Source: Opisthocomus hoazin
Taxonomy: Eukaryota > Chordata > Aves > Opisthocomiformes > Opisthocomidae
DNA length: 64,000 nucleotides
Assembly (NCBI RefSeq): GCF_030867145.1
Contig: NC_134421.1
Span: forward strand, 24,497,979-24,561,978
Reading direction: 5' to 3'
Positions 35,288 to 49,062 of the stretch are shown piece after piece. How positions within the stretch are numbered: the stretch's first letter is position 1; each line of letters starts with the position of its first letter. The position numbers were made by a program, and so were the translations under genes. Below the pieces are notes generated by a model that saw only the letters and a program-made list of their open reading frames with translations, did not search any database and was not told the origin of the DNA.

Positions 35288-38200
35288 CCTTCTGCCTCTG
35301 AGTGACACTGATTAAGCTCCAACGCCCTTCTGCAATCTCCTTAAACGAAAAAAAACAAAGGTGTGTCTATAACTAAGCAGTCTTCTCTGTTCTAAAGCTA
35401 TATGTAAAGAATAACCTAGCTGGAATTAAAAAAGCAAGCAAATAGGTAGCAGCTGAAAGAAAACATTGAACTGAGTAAGCAACGAGATCCTGGAATTCAA
35501 GAAAATGCAGAAATTAAAAGTGAAGCTTTAAAGACAGGAAGGTCATAGAGCTAATATAAGGCATATCAAGTAGATTTTTTACATAAAGGCTTGACCCCTT
35601 TCCTCCTTAATCTGGTTTTGTTTACTGAGACTAGAAAATCCTGCAGGTTGATAACTTCCAAAGACTATGGGGTTTCAAGTACTTGCTATACCTTGAAGTG
35701 CTGTAGAGCCAAAGAATGATAGTACTGGCAGGGTTCAACAGCCTCAGCAGAGGGTCAGGATTCATTTGTCACACTCGCGTCCAAAAGCTGGGAGAAGAAT
35801 ATTCCTTATCATAGACAGAACTATGTGGTAAGCATCCGAAACACCAGTGTGCACCAGCCTAAAAGAGGGGACGAGTCTGTCTCTTGCTGGGTGGAAGATT
35901 CGTGCCTGTATGCCAAAGTCTGTTCCCCGGTATGTACTGATCAGTCAGACTGCGTCTCGTGCAACTGAAATGCTGGGGCAAGGGTGGAAACTTTTGGCTG
36001 TGAACATTTTTAATGCCTTAAAACACAGGAAAGTTACACAGAGAAAACAACTGTATCAGGCCAGGGATACATACGCTGTTACAGGATATATTTCTACGTT
36101 TCACTAGCTGCAAGTTCCTTCCTGTGTTAAGGTGCTTCACTAGTGTAAATGTGATTTCCATATTTCTTTTTTTACCCGAGACTACACATCACACAAGACA
36201 TTTAATTTAAAAAGTGATCTAAAAGGGTTTCCAACAAAATCTTTGGCAATTCAGAAAAATGATCAAGAAAATATGGATTTTTTTTCAAATTAACAAGGAA
36301 ATGAAACAAGAAATTAAATGAACCAAAGACAATATATCACAAAACAAGTGACTTGAGAAGTGCCATTTAAATTGGAAGTAGTATTTCACAGGTAAATAGT
36401 AACTGTCTTAAACTGCATGTAATAGAAGTGCTAAAGTCTCATGAGTGAGACTTCTTTTTTTTCTTCTCTGTTTTAAATATATGATGAAAAGTGACAGGGC
36501 CATTATTTGTGTGGAAATTATGAAGTGTGCTGATCAGTTAAGTATGTAATAATGAGGTTATGAATTCCCAACATTCTGACAGAAATTTAGGTGTCTGAAA
36601 AAGCATTGCAGAGATGTGGCTATGAATTTTCCCTTGAGCTTCTTCTTTCATTTATTTTTTTTCCTATGATAACTGAACATATGGAGATTAATTTAAGTGT
36701 GGGAGTGACAGTGTGGATGCCTAATTAATTGCTCCAGAAAATAAAAAATGTTTCTGCCTTACTCATAGAGGCCATTTGGCTGAAGTGGTGGCTTGCATTA
36801 TCAAAATCTGGATGTAATATGCACTGTTTGATGCAAAAACTGAACAAAAGGCAGAAAAATATAGTTAAGAACCTGGCTTAGCCATTAGTCAGGATTCAAG
36901 CTGGAGTGGGTAAGCTGTGCTGTCACATATGTGTGTTGGTTACTGCTTGTAAGTTACTGAAGAACTACAAACATGAATAGGTACAAGTAAAAGAGCGATG
37001 AATTTATAAATAAACTAATGGTATGGTCAAATAGACATACAGGTGAGTTTTCTTTCTCACCTTAGCAAAGGACATTTTCCAAAGAGGTAAGGCTGAAGCA
37101 GAATGTCTTTTGGTCCCCTCTTATGTCTCAGATAGATACTGGATTTACTTTTCCAAGATTTTGGGCTTTATGCTTTGTTAATTCCAGCCTTATTTTTCCC
37201 TACCACAAGCCTCCCCATAGCATAAGCAATCCAGAGGATAATTTTATGAAATGCATTTCCTGAAAGCACTTCAATGTCGTGTTTCCTTTACTACAGGGTT
37301 TTTTTCTGCAGAAGCGCTGATGGACACTGTCATTAGACTGTGTGCAAGTCCCCTCTTCCAAAGGGAATAGGCTCAAAGGACTTTCAAGCTATTACGTGAG
37401 GAAAAGGTGTTTTGTGGCTAAAGCATCTCCAACAACAACAAACCAGGAGAGAGTGCCTCTGAAAAACATATCCGAAATATGCGGCGGTCTCTGTCAGACA
37501 GACTGTAAGGCTGATGTAAAAACTTGGTTGTGCCACAGCACTTCAGACCATTATACAAGTGGTGCCTGATTATAGATTGGATGAGTAGACACTGTACTAC
37601 AGACAGAACTCTTGAATGACTACATAACACAGTAGCGAGAGACTACATACCTTAGTAGTAAAAAATCACACAACTTATAAAATACATTGGGTACAATTAA
37701 ACGAAGACAACCATCCACCAAAAACAGAAACTGGAATTCTTCTCCTTTGAAGTGTCTCATCATTATCCTGCAGAGGCATAGTCCTCATAGGTTTATACTG
37801 GCTATGAAAGACAATTTATATCCTGTTCAAGTCTTCATGGGCAACACTATTTTTTCTTCTGTGTTTTCCATTTCCAAAGGACATCACCCAACAAATCAAA
37901 TGTTTTGAACCTTACAAGCCTGGCATCAAGCATCCAGAGCTCAGGAGAACATTTAAGTGTGCGTTAAATGAGAGGATAAAAGAGTGTGATGAAAAGGCAA
38001 ACAGTTTCACCTAAGAATGGGCAGGAATTCAGTGGACAAAAAGAAAAGGATGTATCATGGAAACCTTTTGTATGGGTAAAGCAAATTGTTTAATTGCAAG
38101 GTGATACTACCATTAAATAAGGAGTAGCAATTATATCAAACTATATTCATAAAATATATCCCTGTTATTATCTTGTAAAATGAAATTTAATGAGTGAACA

Positions 38201-41200
38201 ATACATGAAGCTTAAAGTGTACCAAACGATAACAAAGGTCTCTGTGTATTAGATTTTATCTTTAAAAGTAAAGATTGTAAACTTCATTAAGGTGAGTAGA
38301 ATTTTAAAATTTAGAGAACAAAAAGATCTTATACACTGTTGATACATATTTTCTTTCACTGTATCATCTGTTTCTCGAAGCAGTATTAAATCCATTGTCA
38401 GAATAAATATTAACTATGGAAGAAAGCAAATATCGAGAAGACAAGAATAAACGTGGATACCTTTTCCCCAGCTGTTGTTTAGATGATTAGAAGCTTGATT
38501 TTGCCATGCTCATTCTGGGTGAATACTGCTTTATTTATTTAGCTACTAAACTGGTACTATCTGGCATTTAGTGAATTAGTTTTTCTGAAAGCTGTTGCAT
38601 TGATAGTCCATTAGAAGGCCATTCCCTTTACAGCCACAATAAAAAGTTAGCATATTGTCTTATCAGTGTACACAAACATTATTTTAGCTCATCTGAATCC
38701 TCATGAACCTTTGATATGTCTTCCACAGTTTACAAAAATATCACCTTTTACTCCTTCTTGCATTTGATTTTGATAACATGAAACTTCTCCTTCTTCAGGG
38801 AAACCTGACTATATTTTAAACTTATTTTTGGACTTTAAGCAGATAAATCATAATTAATGCATAGAATGTATCATGGTATAGGGACACTGTAGAAGAATAA
38901 AATTAAAGCACCAAATACTAAAAATTATTTTTCCAAAGACATTTAATATATAGCAAAATATGGTAATTATTCTGTAATTGTTGTATTAAACAGGTCCTCC
39001 AGTCATCAACTTAATGTACATTATTTAGAGATAACAACAGAAAAGCAAGCCAAAAATAGAGGACAAACAGAGGAAGTATTGTATAAGAAGCATAAAGAAA
39101 CTTCCTGAGTCATGTTTAAAAACAAAATAAAGCAAAAAAAAAAACCTCGTGTGACTAAAACGAAGTGGAAACAAACCATGCTATCAATGTTAATATAGAT
39201 TATAGGTATAAAAATGCAATATCTGTCTTAAACACTAAAAAAACACTTTGAAACATAATTTAGATATACTTGGATTTATTACACCTCTTATTTCACAGAT
39301 GATTCAAAACACAGATGAAAAGAATTGGAATAGAGGTGAATGCATTTTCTATAATTAATTCTTTGTATTTTTGTGCTCAGTTTTTAATTCCTATAGACTG
39401 AGAGAGTACCTCTAAAGACAGACCTGAAAAATAGGAGATGGCTAGATTGCACCTCTCCGTGAATGAGTATCTAAGATACAATGACTCAGAAGCTCATGCC
39501 TGAGATCCATTACCTTTCTGACTTCTCCTTACTCCGAAGAATTAGTAAAAGTCTTTCTGCTATAATAGGTCAACATACACAAAGTGGTAGCTGAGTAGGG
39601 ATGTATAGAACCAGGACTTCATTGATTAATTTTCTTCCTTCCTCCCTCCCTCCTACCACTTCTTGGAAGAGGTGAACACTCTGCAAAGTCATTCATCCTT
39701 TCCACACAGTGGGCCACAGGTGAAATCTGGGAAAAGCTGAACAATGAAATAAACTGGACCTGCCCAGTGATTTCTATTTTAAAAATACATGCTGATCCTT
39801 ATAACCCTGCTGAAAATTACCCACACTATGAGGCTTCAGATCGGATATTTCTTTGATGTATTTCAGGAGTGCAATAAAGTTGAAATATATTAAGAAAAAA
39901 ACCCATTCCTTATTCTCATAACAACGGAAAATAAGTGCACATGTTTAAATTTTCAAAGGAGCAGACTGGAGTTCTGGCAAATGCTTTTTAATATTGCAGA
40001 TAGGAAACAATGACTATACTGAGAGAGATGCAGAAACTCCCTGATACAACGCAAGCAATGTATTTTCATGAGTTCCTTTAGGCAGTTTATGTCCTAAACC
40101 TGCAAAGGCATGCACAAGTTAAACTTAATCTACATACATGTTTCTCTTTGGAGCTTGCAGTAGGACAATAAAAAACCCTCATCTAATATAGGTATGAGAT
40201 ATATATCATATTCATTGCTTTCTCTCACATAATTTTATTGACTTTGGTCAACCATAAAGCCAAAAATAAAATAAGAATACATTCCAATGTGCAGAACACA
40301 TTGAAGGAGAAAATAGAAATGTTGTAGTAAGCTATTCAAAAACCCTACCCCTCAACCTGAAAGAAAAAAATTTGAGGGAAGGCAAAAAATCATGTGTTCT
40401 TACCTATCTCAGTATTATGTCAACAATGAGAAATGCCACACACCAAAAGTACTGCAGTATGGAATAAAAGTAATGTTGCAGCTCCATCTCTGAATTTCCT
40501 GGCATTATGGGTTCAAAAGAGGTACTTTATCTTAGCTTTACTTGTCTGCCAATTTAATGTTTCAAATAGTTTTTTATCTAATTTAGAAAAGAGGAAAAGA
40601 TCAGGGGGAAAAAACTTATCTTCACAACACTACCTGTTTTCTGGTTTTAGAGGTCTTAAATAACTCTTTCATTTCTCATGGTTAACATCCATTGTTTACC
40701 AAGAAGAGTTCTGGTTCCTTTTTAAAAAAAAGAACAAAACTTTGTATGGTTCCCATATAAACCCACCTTTTTCTAAAATGGACATTTTTGCTCATCTTCT
40801 CAGCAAAATTAAAATGGATGAAGATATGCACAAGGAAAAGATCAGTAATAAGGAAAGGAACAATTTTGGTTTCAGTAACAAGCTGGATTTTCTAATGCCA
40901 ACAGAATTTATGGGCATTTTACTGTTGGTTTATAATTTTTAATTTTTTATTATTTTTGCTAAATGTAATATTGGTTTAGAGTTTAAGGTGGACATATGTT
41001 TAGATAACAGTTTCCTTCTAAAGCAAGTTTTCTTCATGTATATGTATGTTTTTATATTTATTTATACACTTCAACACCCTATTTTTGAGGGGGATTCTTG
41101 ACACTTTTCCGAGTGCTGACATTTCCCTGCACCTTGGCAGAGCATCATGGACTTCCGCAGAACCACATAAAGGTGGAAGGCAAGCAAACATACAGTGATC

Positions 41201-42138
41201 AGAAAGTTCAAAGCTGAAGTCTCAGTGTCACTCAAGTCTCAGCGTCATTTTCAAAACAGGCTGTGACAGTGCTGGCAATTTGACACTGCATCTCAAATCT
41301 TATTCTTAAGAAACTCCAGGATGGGACCCACACTCACCGCTGGCTGGTCTAGCAACAAAGAATAGAGTCTCAGGGGAGTTTAGTCTAAACCGAGTCTACC
41401 AGGAGTACAACCCACCAGCTTGGTGGAATTCAAGACAGAAGCCGTGTCCTGCAAGCCTTCTGCATACCAGTATCCCTCTCCTCACAGATAGCTCCACTGG
41501 ACTCAGACCTGCTCTGCTCAGGTCGTTACTTAAGATCACCTCATTTACTTCACAGAGATTATTCACCTCAATTCAAGTTTCTGTGCTCTAATTACTGAAA
41601 GTTGTTAGCAAAAGTTGCACTCATTAAACAAGTTGCATTCATTAAAAATCACTGGCTAAGTATAGTTTTAAAACCTGGTTTTCCCAATATATTTTTCTAC
41701 TTTTGGCTTCTTGGCTTACATTCTCCAGTTCAGTGGCCACTTAAAAGTAACAGCTGGTAGATTAAGAGCATCCAAAAAATCACACAGTCTGAAAGAGAAG
41801 CTTATCTCACATACCCACTTGCTAAACTTCTAAGAGTTAGACATTTAAATTTAAACTACTCACCCTTGTTTGCCTCCAGAATTAAAGGAGAGGTATAGAC
41901 AACTGCAGAATTATCCTAAACATTAAACTTGGAATGACATATATTGCCTGCTGGAGGCTGCGTCTTCTCACCATTGACTATAAAAGGAGCCTAGGGTTAC
42001 CAGTACAGGTATCCCTGTGTCCTTTTTAAATGTCAATATGAAGACGAATCCCATCCTACTGACAAGAGGAGAAATACCACACAACAACAGCACAAACTGC
42101 AAATTCATCATCTGATGCATTAGTTCCATGGGATGTTC

Positions 42139-42183
42139 TTGGGGTTGGGTTGGCTTGGGTTGGCTTGGGTTGGCTTGGTTGGC
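42139..42183 (+). repeat. Short G-rich minisatellite, 10-bp unit
   Basis: The unit TGGCTTGGGT is repeated about three times from 42151, preceded by a related GGGGTTGGGT at 42141-42150 and followed by a decayed TGGCTTGGTTGG. The tract is G/T on the plus strand, with G runs of two to four, so a weak G-quadruplex is possible. Confidence 0.88.
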
Positions 42184-45100
42184 AGGAAGTGTGGGAAAGG
42201 TGTCACTTGGGGGAAAAAAAAAAAAAGCTGAACCAAAGGAAAAGTGAAGGAGAAGGTACATAAAGGGAAAGGAGGCAAAGGGTTTTATGCAAAGGAACAA
42301 AGGGAGTGGAAGAGTGTGGTTCAGCACTTTGGTGCAGGGCTGGGCAAGTCCTGAAGAAAGATCTCTAGAAGATCCCAAATGCTTACCTCAGTTGTTTCCA
42401 AAACCTCAATATGATGTGACTGAATCCTTGATTGGTTCACCTCCGCATTTTCCCTATGTACAGCAGAAAAATACAAACACTTGGGTCATCTTCATCATAA
42501 AACAAAAGTCTCCCCTCTAGTGTTTTTAGTCCAGAGCAGACAATGGGGAGAGGCGATTTTGGCTGAGCTTGATTTAAACTTCCCATTACGAGCCCTTCTG
42601 CACCAACCTGTAGAGCAAGTATTCCTGTAAAGACTGATTCATTAACAGCAAGTAAATATATGTCTTCAATGTATACAGCCAAAAACTGCACAAATGTGCT
42701 AGCGTAGTGGTTGTCAGACACTTTGGACCAGTGGATTATCACCAGCCCATATCATTTCTGAAAACTATTACATATGCTGTCAAGGACATCTCATACATTT
42801 ACTCCTGACTATAGTCCCACAGACCACCTGTGGGCCCTTTCTGATATGCTGGTGGACGGTTCTCTGTGCATGGCTTGCAGGTCAAAAGCCACCACTGGGG
42901 CTAGGGGCTTGAACGTGAAAGGCACCGAGAACTGGCTGGAAGAGTGAAACAGATCTGGTTGTTTTTAACAGCAAATAGACTAAAACACGAAAGATAAACA
43001 AAATTAAGACTTATTTTAAATCTAAATTGAATAGATGTCAAAGCCTTTTATGTGGATTCATTTTTAAATCCCTTGTAGTAATCCAAGCTATTTTTAGTAA
43101 CATAGGTGTCAGTTTTAGTAATTATTAGGCATGTGCAGCTCTCACTGAATCCAGTCAGAACTGAAGATAACAAAATTGTCAATGTTTGGACTGCTGTCAT
43201 GTACAGAATGTTTTTATGTCTTTTAATCCACTTCTGTCCTAAACCAAATTGCCTTTATTGCTGCGTAACATGCTGTAGCCTGAAAATAACCCACAGTCCT
43301 GTTACTCGATGTGCCCATAACATGATGTATTTAAACTCTGGTAGTTCAATACAAGGCTGCTATGCTATCCAATTGATAAAAGGGAACTTAGGGAGAGGAA
43401 AATACTATTGATCTTTTCTACTAGTACATAATAGAAACATAGTTGATGCCACAAGAACTGAGTTAATTTTCCTCGATTTTATGAGCTAGCAAGAAACATT
43501 CTAAATTATCTTTAGAAGTTTGTTCCTACTCACCTTAATATTTATAGTTGTATTATTACCTGATAATAGAGACAATGCCCTAGTCAAGACTTTGCTCTTT
43601 TGACTGCCCATAATCTACACTTAAGCACTCTAAGCGTACTTGATTTTCCCTATACACAAGTATAAACATTTTTAAGTAATGCTTTTACTATAATTTATAC
43701 TATGAAGAGTGATTTATTTTAAGACTTTGATACTAGATATTTTATAGCCACACCTTTTCACAGATATTCAAATTTTCACCTTGACAATCTTCAGATCTGT
43801 TATTTGTAATCTGGAAACGATTATTCGTGAATAAGACTTGCAAGGCTGAGCCTAGAGTTTTAAACTACGCATGTGAAATAAGTCATTCTTAATATTTTTT
43901 AAATTGCAGTTTTAGGTAAAGTGGGATATTTTTCTTAGTATCTTAAAAACAGCCAGGATGATTTAGAGCTGTATCTGATGAACAAAGAAAACAAATAATT
44001 TACTCAAGCATATTCTGGTCATTGTTTATCATTTGAATGATTTATTCTTGATTAAGGTAGTGGGAACAAGGTAGTGCGTTTTTTCTGATACTCCTCCTTG
44101 AAGGAAATGCAGAATGGGAGCTATTAGCTCTAATGACTCTTAAATGTTTCAAAACCATCTTGAACGATCGCCAAGGGGCAGAAATGCTAAGGTTTGCTGA
44201 AGGAACCTGCGGCTTAACTGAATTATCTATTTTCTTATCCAAAGGACTTTGAAGTAGCATTGCTGAGAGACAATTTATTGTTCTCCTCAAGACAATTACC
44301 CAGCACTGACAAGAGACAGGAGGGGCTACGGTTATTCTTCCCAAAACTAATTTTTGTGAGTCAGGATTGTGACTCAGACTGGTCAGTGATCTTGATGTTA
44401 GCCTCAGAGATAGAATGGTTACCCCTGTTGTTTCTTATCTTGGGGAGGGGAGGAAAAATAAACAAAACCCTTGTCACTTGATCACAGAGGAGCAGGATCA
44501 CAATGCCACAATTTATGAACCAGATATTCAGTCAGCATGAATTGGAATAGGCCCACAAAACCAGTGAAATCAATGAAGCTTCACAGACTAACATCAGCTG
44601 GTGAGAGGCTCTCAAAGATCTGAAAAGTTCAGCAGAGAGGCCTTAAAAAGCAACACACCTAAAATTACCCATGGTCGCATAAATCAAATGAACTAACAGT
44701 TTTTATTTCAGTGTGGAATTGCACATACCATGAACTCCCCAAAAGTACATTTGTACCTTGGTAATTATAATGGACACTCCCACATTTTGATTCTTGGGGT
44801 GAAGGTAAGTTGCCTGACTGATACTTACCCATAACAAGGACAGGCACGGAGAGATGATGGCTTGTAGCAGCTTCAGGGAGATGGGCAACAGCAGTGTTGT
44901 TTTAACAAACTCTCCTAGCAAACTGGACCGAATTGCTTTCCAGGAGAAGCCTTGCTTGAGAGTGGCCATCCTTTAGGAATTCAGCAACGAAGCAGCAAGG
45001 GTCCAGCCATGGGGGAGAAAGTATCAGCTCCAAACCAGGGTAGTACTACGTAGGAAAGCCGCTGCAGGGGAGGTAGCTGGGTGCTCACTGTATGCATTTT

Positions 45101-47107
45101 TGAGCTCTACTGGTATGCTATTTAGCTCACATTCATTCACCAGTCATTTCTTCCTTTCTAAGAGGCAGCCATGGTCATACTGTCTCATCACATCGATACT
45201 TCATTTTATTTTTTTACATTTTATCATGAAAGGCTTCCCAAACATGTTTTTTTCCTGTTCTTTATAGCAGTGTAAAGTATGGTTATCCTAGCTTACTCTC
45301 TTTTTTTATTCTCCTCTCTCCAAGTCAGATTCTCCATCAACTCCAGGATATTTTGCTTTGTTATTTTTTTTTTCTTTGCATGTAGACATTGCGCCTTTGT
45401 TCATGAAATATCTTTCTACTCTTTCATCTGGTCTGGGGTTGTAATGCTGCTGTGCTGTGATGGCACCTGAAAAGAACAAGTAAAGAAGAAACAGTTAACA
45501 GACAAAGTCCAGTGTATTTTTTTCTTATTTATTTCAAGTATTATGTAAATGAAAAGTGATCTGTGCAATAACTGTTGCTTCTCACGTTCCTTTGTTTATT
45601 TCTATCTTTCACCCTCCTGATCCTGCACTATCACAGTGAAAGAACATAAAACTAAACAAAAAAATTAAACGAAAAATTTTGAGAGGGAAATGGAAAAGAG
45701 CAAAAAAAAAATTCAAGTATTTTAAATTATCATATGCATTCACAACAGGAAACACATTATGCAGAAATCCTGAGCTCCTGAACACTCAAGAGAAAGAATT
45801 TTGAGCTGATAAAAATGCAAATGCTTACAGATAGGCCTCTTTCCTAAGGAAAGGCTGGATAAACTGAGTGATATTGTTTTGTTTCACAAGGTCATTGCTA
45901 GGATGCGTGGGTGGATCATAGAGCAATTTGGCCATCAGGACACCAACAAGATGAGCCAGCAGCCAATTGTTTGCTTATCTAGATGGCTGCCTGGTCTTTT
46001 AGGCAACAGACTGATGTGGTACAATGCAGGATACTGGAGCCATCACCAGATGCAGCTTCCACCTTCCCGCAGGAACTGGGGCAGAGCCCCAGCCAGGAGC
46101 ACAGGGAACAGGAATCTTCTCCACGGTGGCCTGTGGAGAGTGGTCCAACAGCAGTACTGGGTTGAGAAATCTTACTGGGAAAAGTGTAGCTGGTATGGAA
46201 AATGATTGGCTCTGCAAGCCCAGTAGAAGCTTTGGAAACTCATCTCTCTGTGTGCACACACAAACCTTCTCCCAACTTCTCACGCTTTCTCCACTCTCCA
46301 GTTTAATCAAATTTAATTAATTGGCTCAGTTTGAACAGGATCAGCACTAGCAGGATAGTCAGGAAAACAGTTTCAAAATGAAATAAAGTTTAGAACTATG
46401 CACAAAGTAGAAAACGTCTGCCTTCTACTTTCTCTTCTCAGGTTAAGCCTGTTGTGCGGTTTTGCCAAAAGGCCCCTAGTTTGTATGGGATGGTGAGGTG
46501 TCACTCAGACCGTGGCCGCCTAACTCGTTTTTGACCAAATATTGTAATGATCCAAATACTCTGATTCATACTCTTCATGTTGAAGTCTTATAACAAGTAT
46601 ATCAGATTCAGGCAGCTCACAACTCTGTGACACATTTTCTGCCTCTGTTAAAACGTAGGATACTTGTCATTAGAGCATTGGTCACAGAATGAGTGGAGCT
46701 ATTGTCACTGATTTGTCAAGCCTGGCCTTTCCAAATTGTCTGCAAACCACACTGAGTTTTCCTGAAATGGTAATGTTTCCTCAAAAGTTAAATGAAAGAG
46801 CTCCAGAAATATTCCTCTGTGCATCTTTGTTTTGCTTGCTTTATATAATCGGTGACCTACATTATATGGAATGTTTTCTGTTAGTCAATTACACATCCTA
46901 ACCATTAGAAATAGGAGGAGTGCCTATTTTCTCAGAAAAATCATGAAGAGTGTTGTAGCTTGAGGATTAATTTGGAAAACATTTTGAAATCCTGAGGGAA
47001 AAGATTCTGCAGAGCTAGAAGAAATTTCTTACTTTCAGCCAATGTGTTGCATGTTTTTATGCTATCCTCGTGTATCAGTGCAAGAGGAGCATTAAACAGT
47101 AACTGTT

Positions 47108-47683
47108 TTGTGCCTTGAAAAATGTATCCACTTAGAGAATTCTACCATAACTGTATCTCAAAAAATTAATGTTGATATGTACCCCTCCCACCTTTGCTTC
47201 CTTCCTGAGAAGAAAATGGGATATTATTCCCATTTCATAGACAAAGAACTGAAGCACAACCTACCTACCTACCCTCAAGACAAAGGGAAGCAGGTACAGA
47301 CACATACCCGAACTGTAATGTGTTGTGCCCATCATCTCCCTCTTAGCTGCACCAAAGCGAACCTTGTCTGCCTGAGAGCGAGGAGGTATGACAGGACTGT
47401 GCAGAGCACATCTGCCAGTCTTATAAAGCTGTATGGAGAAACGCGGTTCCCAAGTGCCCGGGGAAGCGTCGCTGAGCTACAGCCGTCAGTGCAGAGAAGG
47501 GTGCTGAACTGCAGACAGAACGTAAGAGAATTTGGTTTGTGTGTGTTCAGACAGTTTCAAGTTCTCATTCCGGGAAGAAATACAAGAAATCTCCTCAACA
47601 GAACAGTCTGCAGGATTGCTTACCTCAGTATTTTGATTTTTCAATTGACCTCTAGATATGGAGAGGTAAGGCAGCATTTTTAG
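47108..47683 (+). other. Unassigned 191-codon open frame upstream of the CpG island
   Basis: This is the longest uninterrupted frame outside CR1 and the CpG island. I do not recognise the product: there is no signal peptide, no membrane segment of note and no motif. The first 50 codons overlap a MIR-like relic. The region 47.35-47.52 kb is richer in CpG than its surroundings and forms the shore of the island. A donor-like GAG|GTAAGG at 47663-47671 lies near its end, so it could be transcribed as a spliced non-coding RNA. I regard it as probably non-coding. Confidence 0.2.
47205..47262 (+). repeat. MIR-like SINE core relic
   Basis: The string GGATATTATTCCCATTTCAT, then AGACAAAGAACTGAAGCAC, resembles the MIR core in which a TATTATCCCCATTTTACAG box is followed by ATGAGGAAACTGAGGCAC. 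Spacing of the blocks is preserved. It sits inside the 191-codon open frame 47108-47683, which argues that the frame is not a real gene. Confidence 0.42.
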
Positions 47684-48621
47684 CAACATCCAAAATGGGC
47701 AGGAGCCAATTACCGCTCACCATCTCCTTCGATTGCCTCTCTTGAACAAGGAGTAGAAAAACGTTAACAGGCATTCAGGTACGAGAGAGAGAGACAACGC
47801 AGCCGAGGCAAGCCACGGTAATGACGCCGTTAGGATGATTTATTTATCTGTCAGCCCTTGCGGGCTTTGTGCTGACTCCATCCCGTCGCTTTAACCCCCG
47901 GGCTCTGCAGCCGGAGTGACAGCGCAGCTCCTCCCTCCGCGGCCCCAGCGGGCTCCAGTGGCACCGAGGGAGAAGCGGGGTGCTGGCGGCAGGCCCGGGG
48001 CGCCCGGCGGCCCGGCGGGGCAGCCGCCCCGGCGCGGTGCCCGGCGGAGGGGCGGGCACGGCCTCCAAGCAAGGCTCGAAGGGCGGTCGCGGCCCCCTTT
48101 GTTTTTCTTTCTCCCAACGAGGAGGCCCCGGGCTGCGGGATGGGAGGCGCTGAGCACCTGCGGCCCCCGCCGGGAGCTGCCAGGGGCTCCCCGAGAGGCG
48201 GGCACGCCTGACGGGAGGCTGCACCCGCTGCTCCCCACCGCCGCCAGAGACGCCGCCCTCCTCATCCCTGCCGCCACGCCAGAGCCTCGCCCGGCTCCGC
48301 CGGGCTCCCCGCGCCGGTGCGGGCCCCGCCGCTCCCGCAGGCACCGGCCCGGCTGCCCTGGCGATAGGACGGGCGGGGAGGGGAGGCCGTGAGGCGACAC
48401 CGCCCGGGCGGGCGCGGCACGGCGTCCCCGCGCCCCCTGGGGCAGAGGAAGACCGCGCCGGCTGACCGTTAGGGCGGCCCCGCCTCCCCTCACAGCGCCG
48501 CCGCCGACACCGCCCCCGGGACGGGCCCGGCACCGCGCACGGCCCACACCCACCGGGGCAACCGAGGCGCCCCGGCGCCGCGGACCGGCTCCGGCCCGCC
48601 ACCCCCTCCCGCCGCGGGGGA

Positions 48622-48659
48622 TCCCCGCCCCCCGAGGCAGTCCCCGCCCCCCGAGGCAG
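48622..48659 (+). repeat. Exact 19-bp tandem duplication containing a GC box
   Basis: The unit TCCCCGCCCCCCGAGGCAG occurs twice without mismatch at 48622-48640 and 48641-48659. Each unit carries a CCCCGCCCC Sp1/KLF-type site, so the duplication doubles a candidate binding site. Confidence 0.93.
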
Positions 48660-48800
48660 CCCCCGGGCCGCCGGCGGCGGCGCGGCACCCATGGGTGGGG
48701 GACACACACACACACGCCACGCCCCGCGGGAGCCGCTCGTGGCAAAGTCACCGACCCCCGAAGCCCGCCGGGCTCCATCAAACGCCGAAGCCCCGCCCAC

Positions 48801-48808
48801 CGACGTCA
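48801..48808 (+). promoter_or_regulatory. CRE-like site CGACGTCA
   Basis: This matches the cAMP-response element TGACGTCA at seven of eight positions and lies directly after a CCCCGCCC GC box. CREB/ATF factors bind such sites at CpG-island promoters. Function is inferred. Confidence 0.45.
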
Positions 48809-48982
48809 TGGAAACAAGCGCGTCACCCTCCCGCCCGCCAGTGGCGGCGGCTGGGGGGCGGGGAGAGGCGCGAGGCCCCGCCCCCGCAGGCGCCGTGCCT
48901 ATCGGAGCCGCTCCTCCTCCTCCCCCATTGAAGACGCCGCACGTCGGGGACCCCCCCCTTCCCCGGCTGCGCGAGGGGCCCC

Positions 48983-48992
48983 GTCACGTGAC
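48983..48992. promoter_or_regulatory. Perfect GTCACGTGAC palindrome (E-box / CLEAR-type)
   Basis: The ten-base palindrome contains the CACGTG E-box and equals the consensus CLEAR element recognised by TFEB/TFE3, and is also an optimal USF1/2 site. It sits in the region where transcription most likely starts. Presence of the string is certain; use in vivo is inferred. Confidence 0.6.
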
Positions 48993-49062
48993 CAGCGCTC
49001 CGCAGGCGGTGAGGGGGGCGGCGATGACCGGCGGCTGCGGCGCCGGGAGGTGCGGGGGCGGC

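Larger units (their letters stand above)
29735..47700. other. 18-kb AT-rich intergenic or intronic stretch
   Basis: No host coding exon can be supported. Open frames here reach 139 codons (34261-34680 +) and 136 codons (41968-42378 -), but none has recognisable domains. I saw no CR1 or LTR copy. Recognisable contents are a purine tract at 35.20 kb, a 10-bp minisatellite at 42.14 kb, a MIR-like core at 47.2 kb and a motif-dense block at 30.56-31.02 kb, each listed separately. The sequence may be an intergenic desert or an intron of an unseen gene. Confidence 0.55.

Noticed and set aside
41970-41985. TATAAAAGG string as a TATA box
   Set aside because: It lies in AT-rich DNA without CpG, initiator or exon nearby; a chance match is more likely.
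41968-42378. 136-codon minus-strand open frame
   Set aside because: It runs through the G/T minisatellite and an A tract, which supply its low-complexity residues; no support as a gene.
45983-46320. Overlapping open frames with an acceptor-like TTCCCGCAG near 46070
   Set aside because: No frame is favoured, three overlap, and no donor or recognisable product supports an exon.
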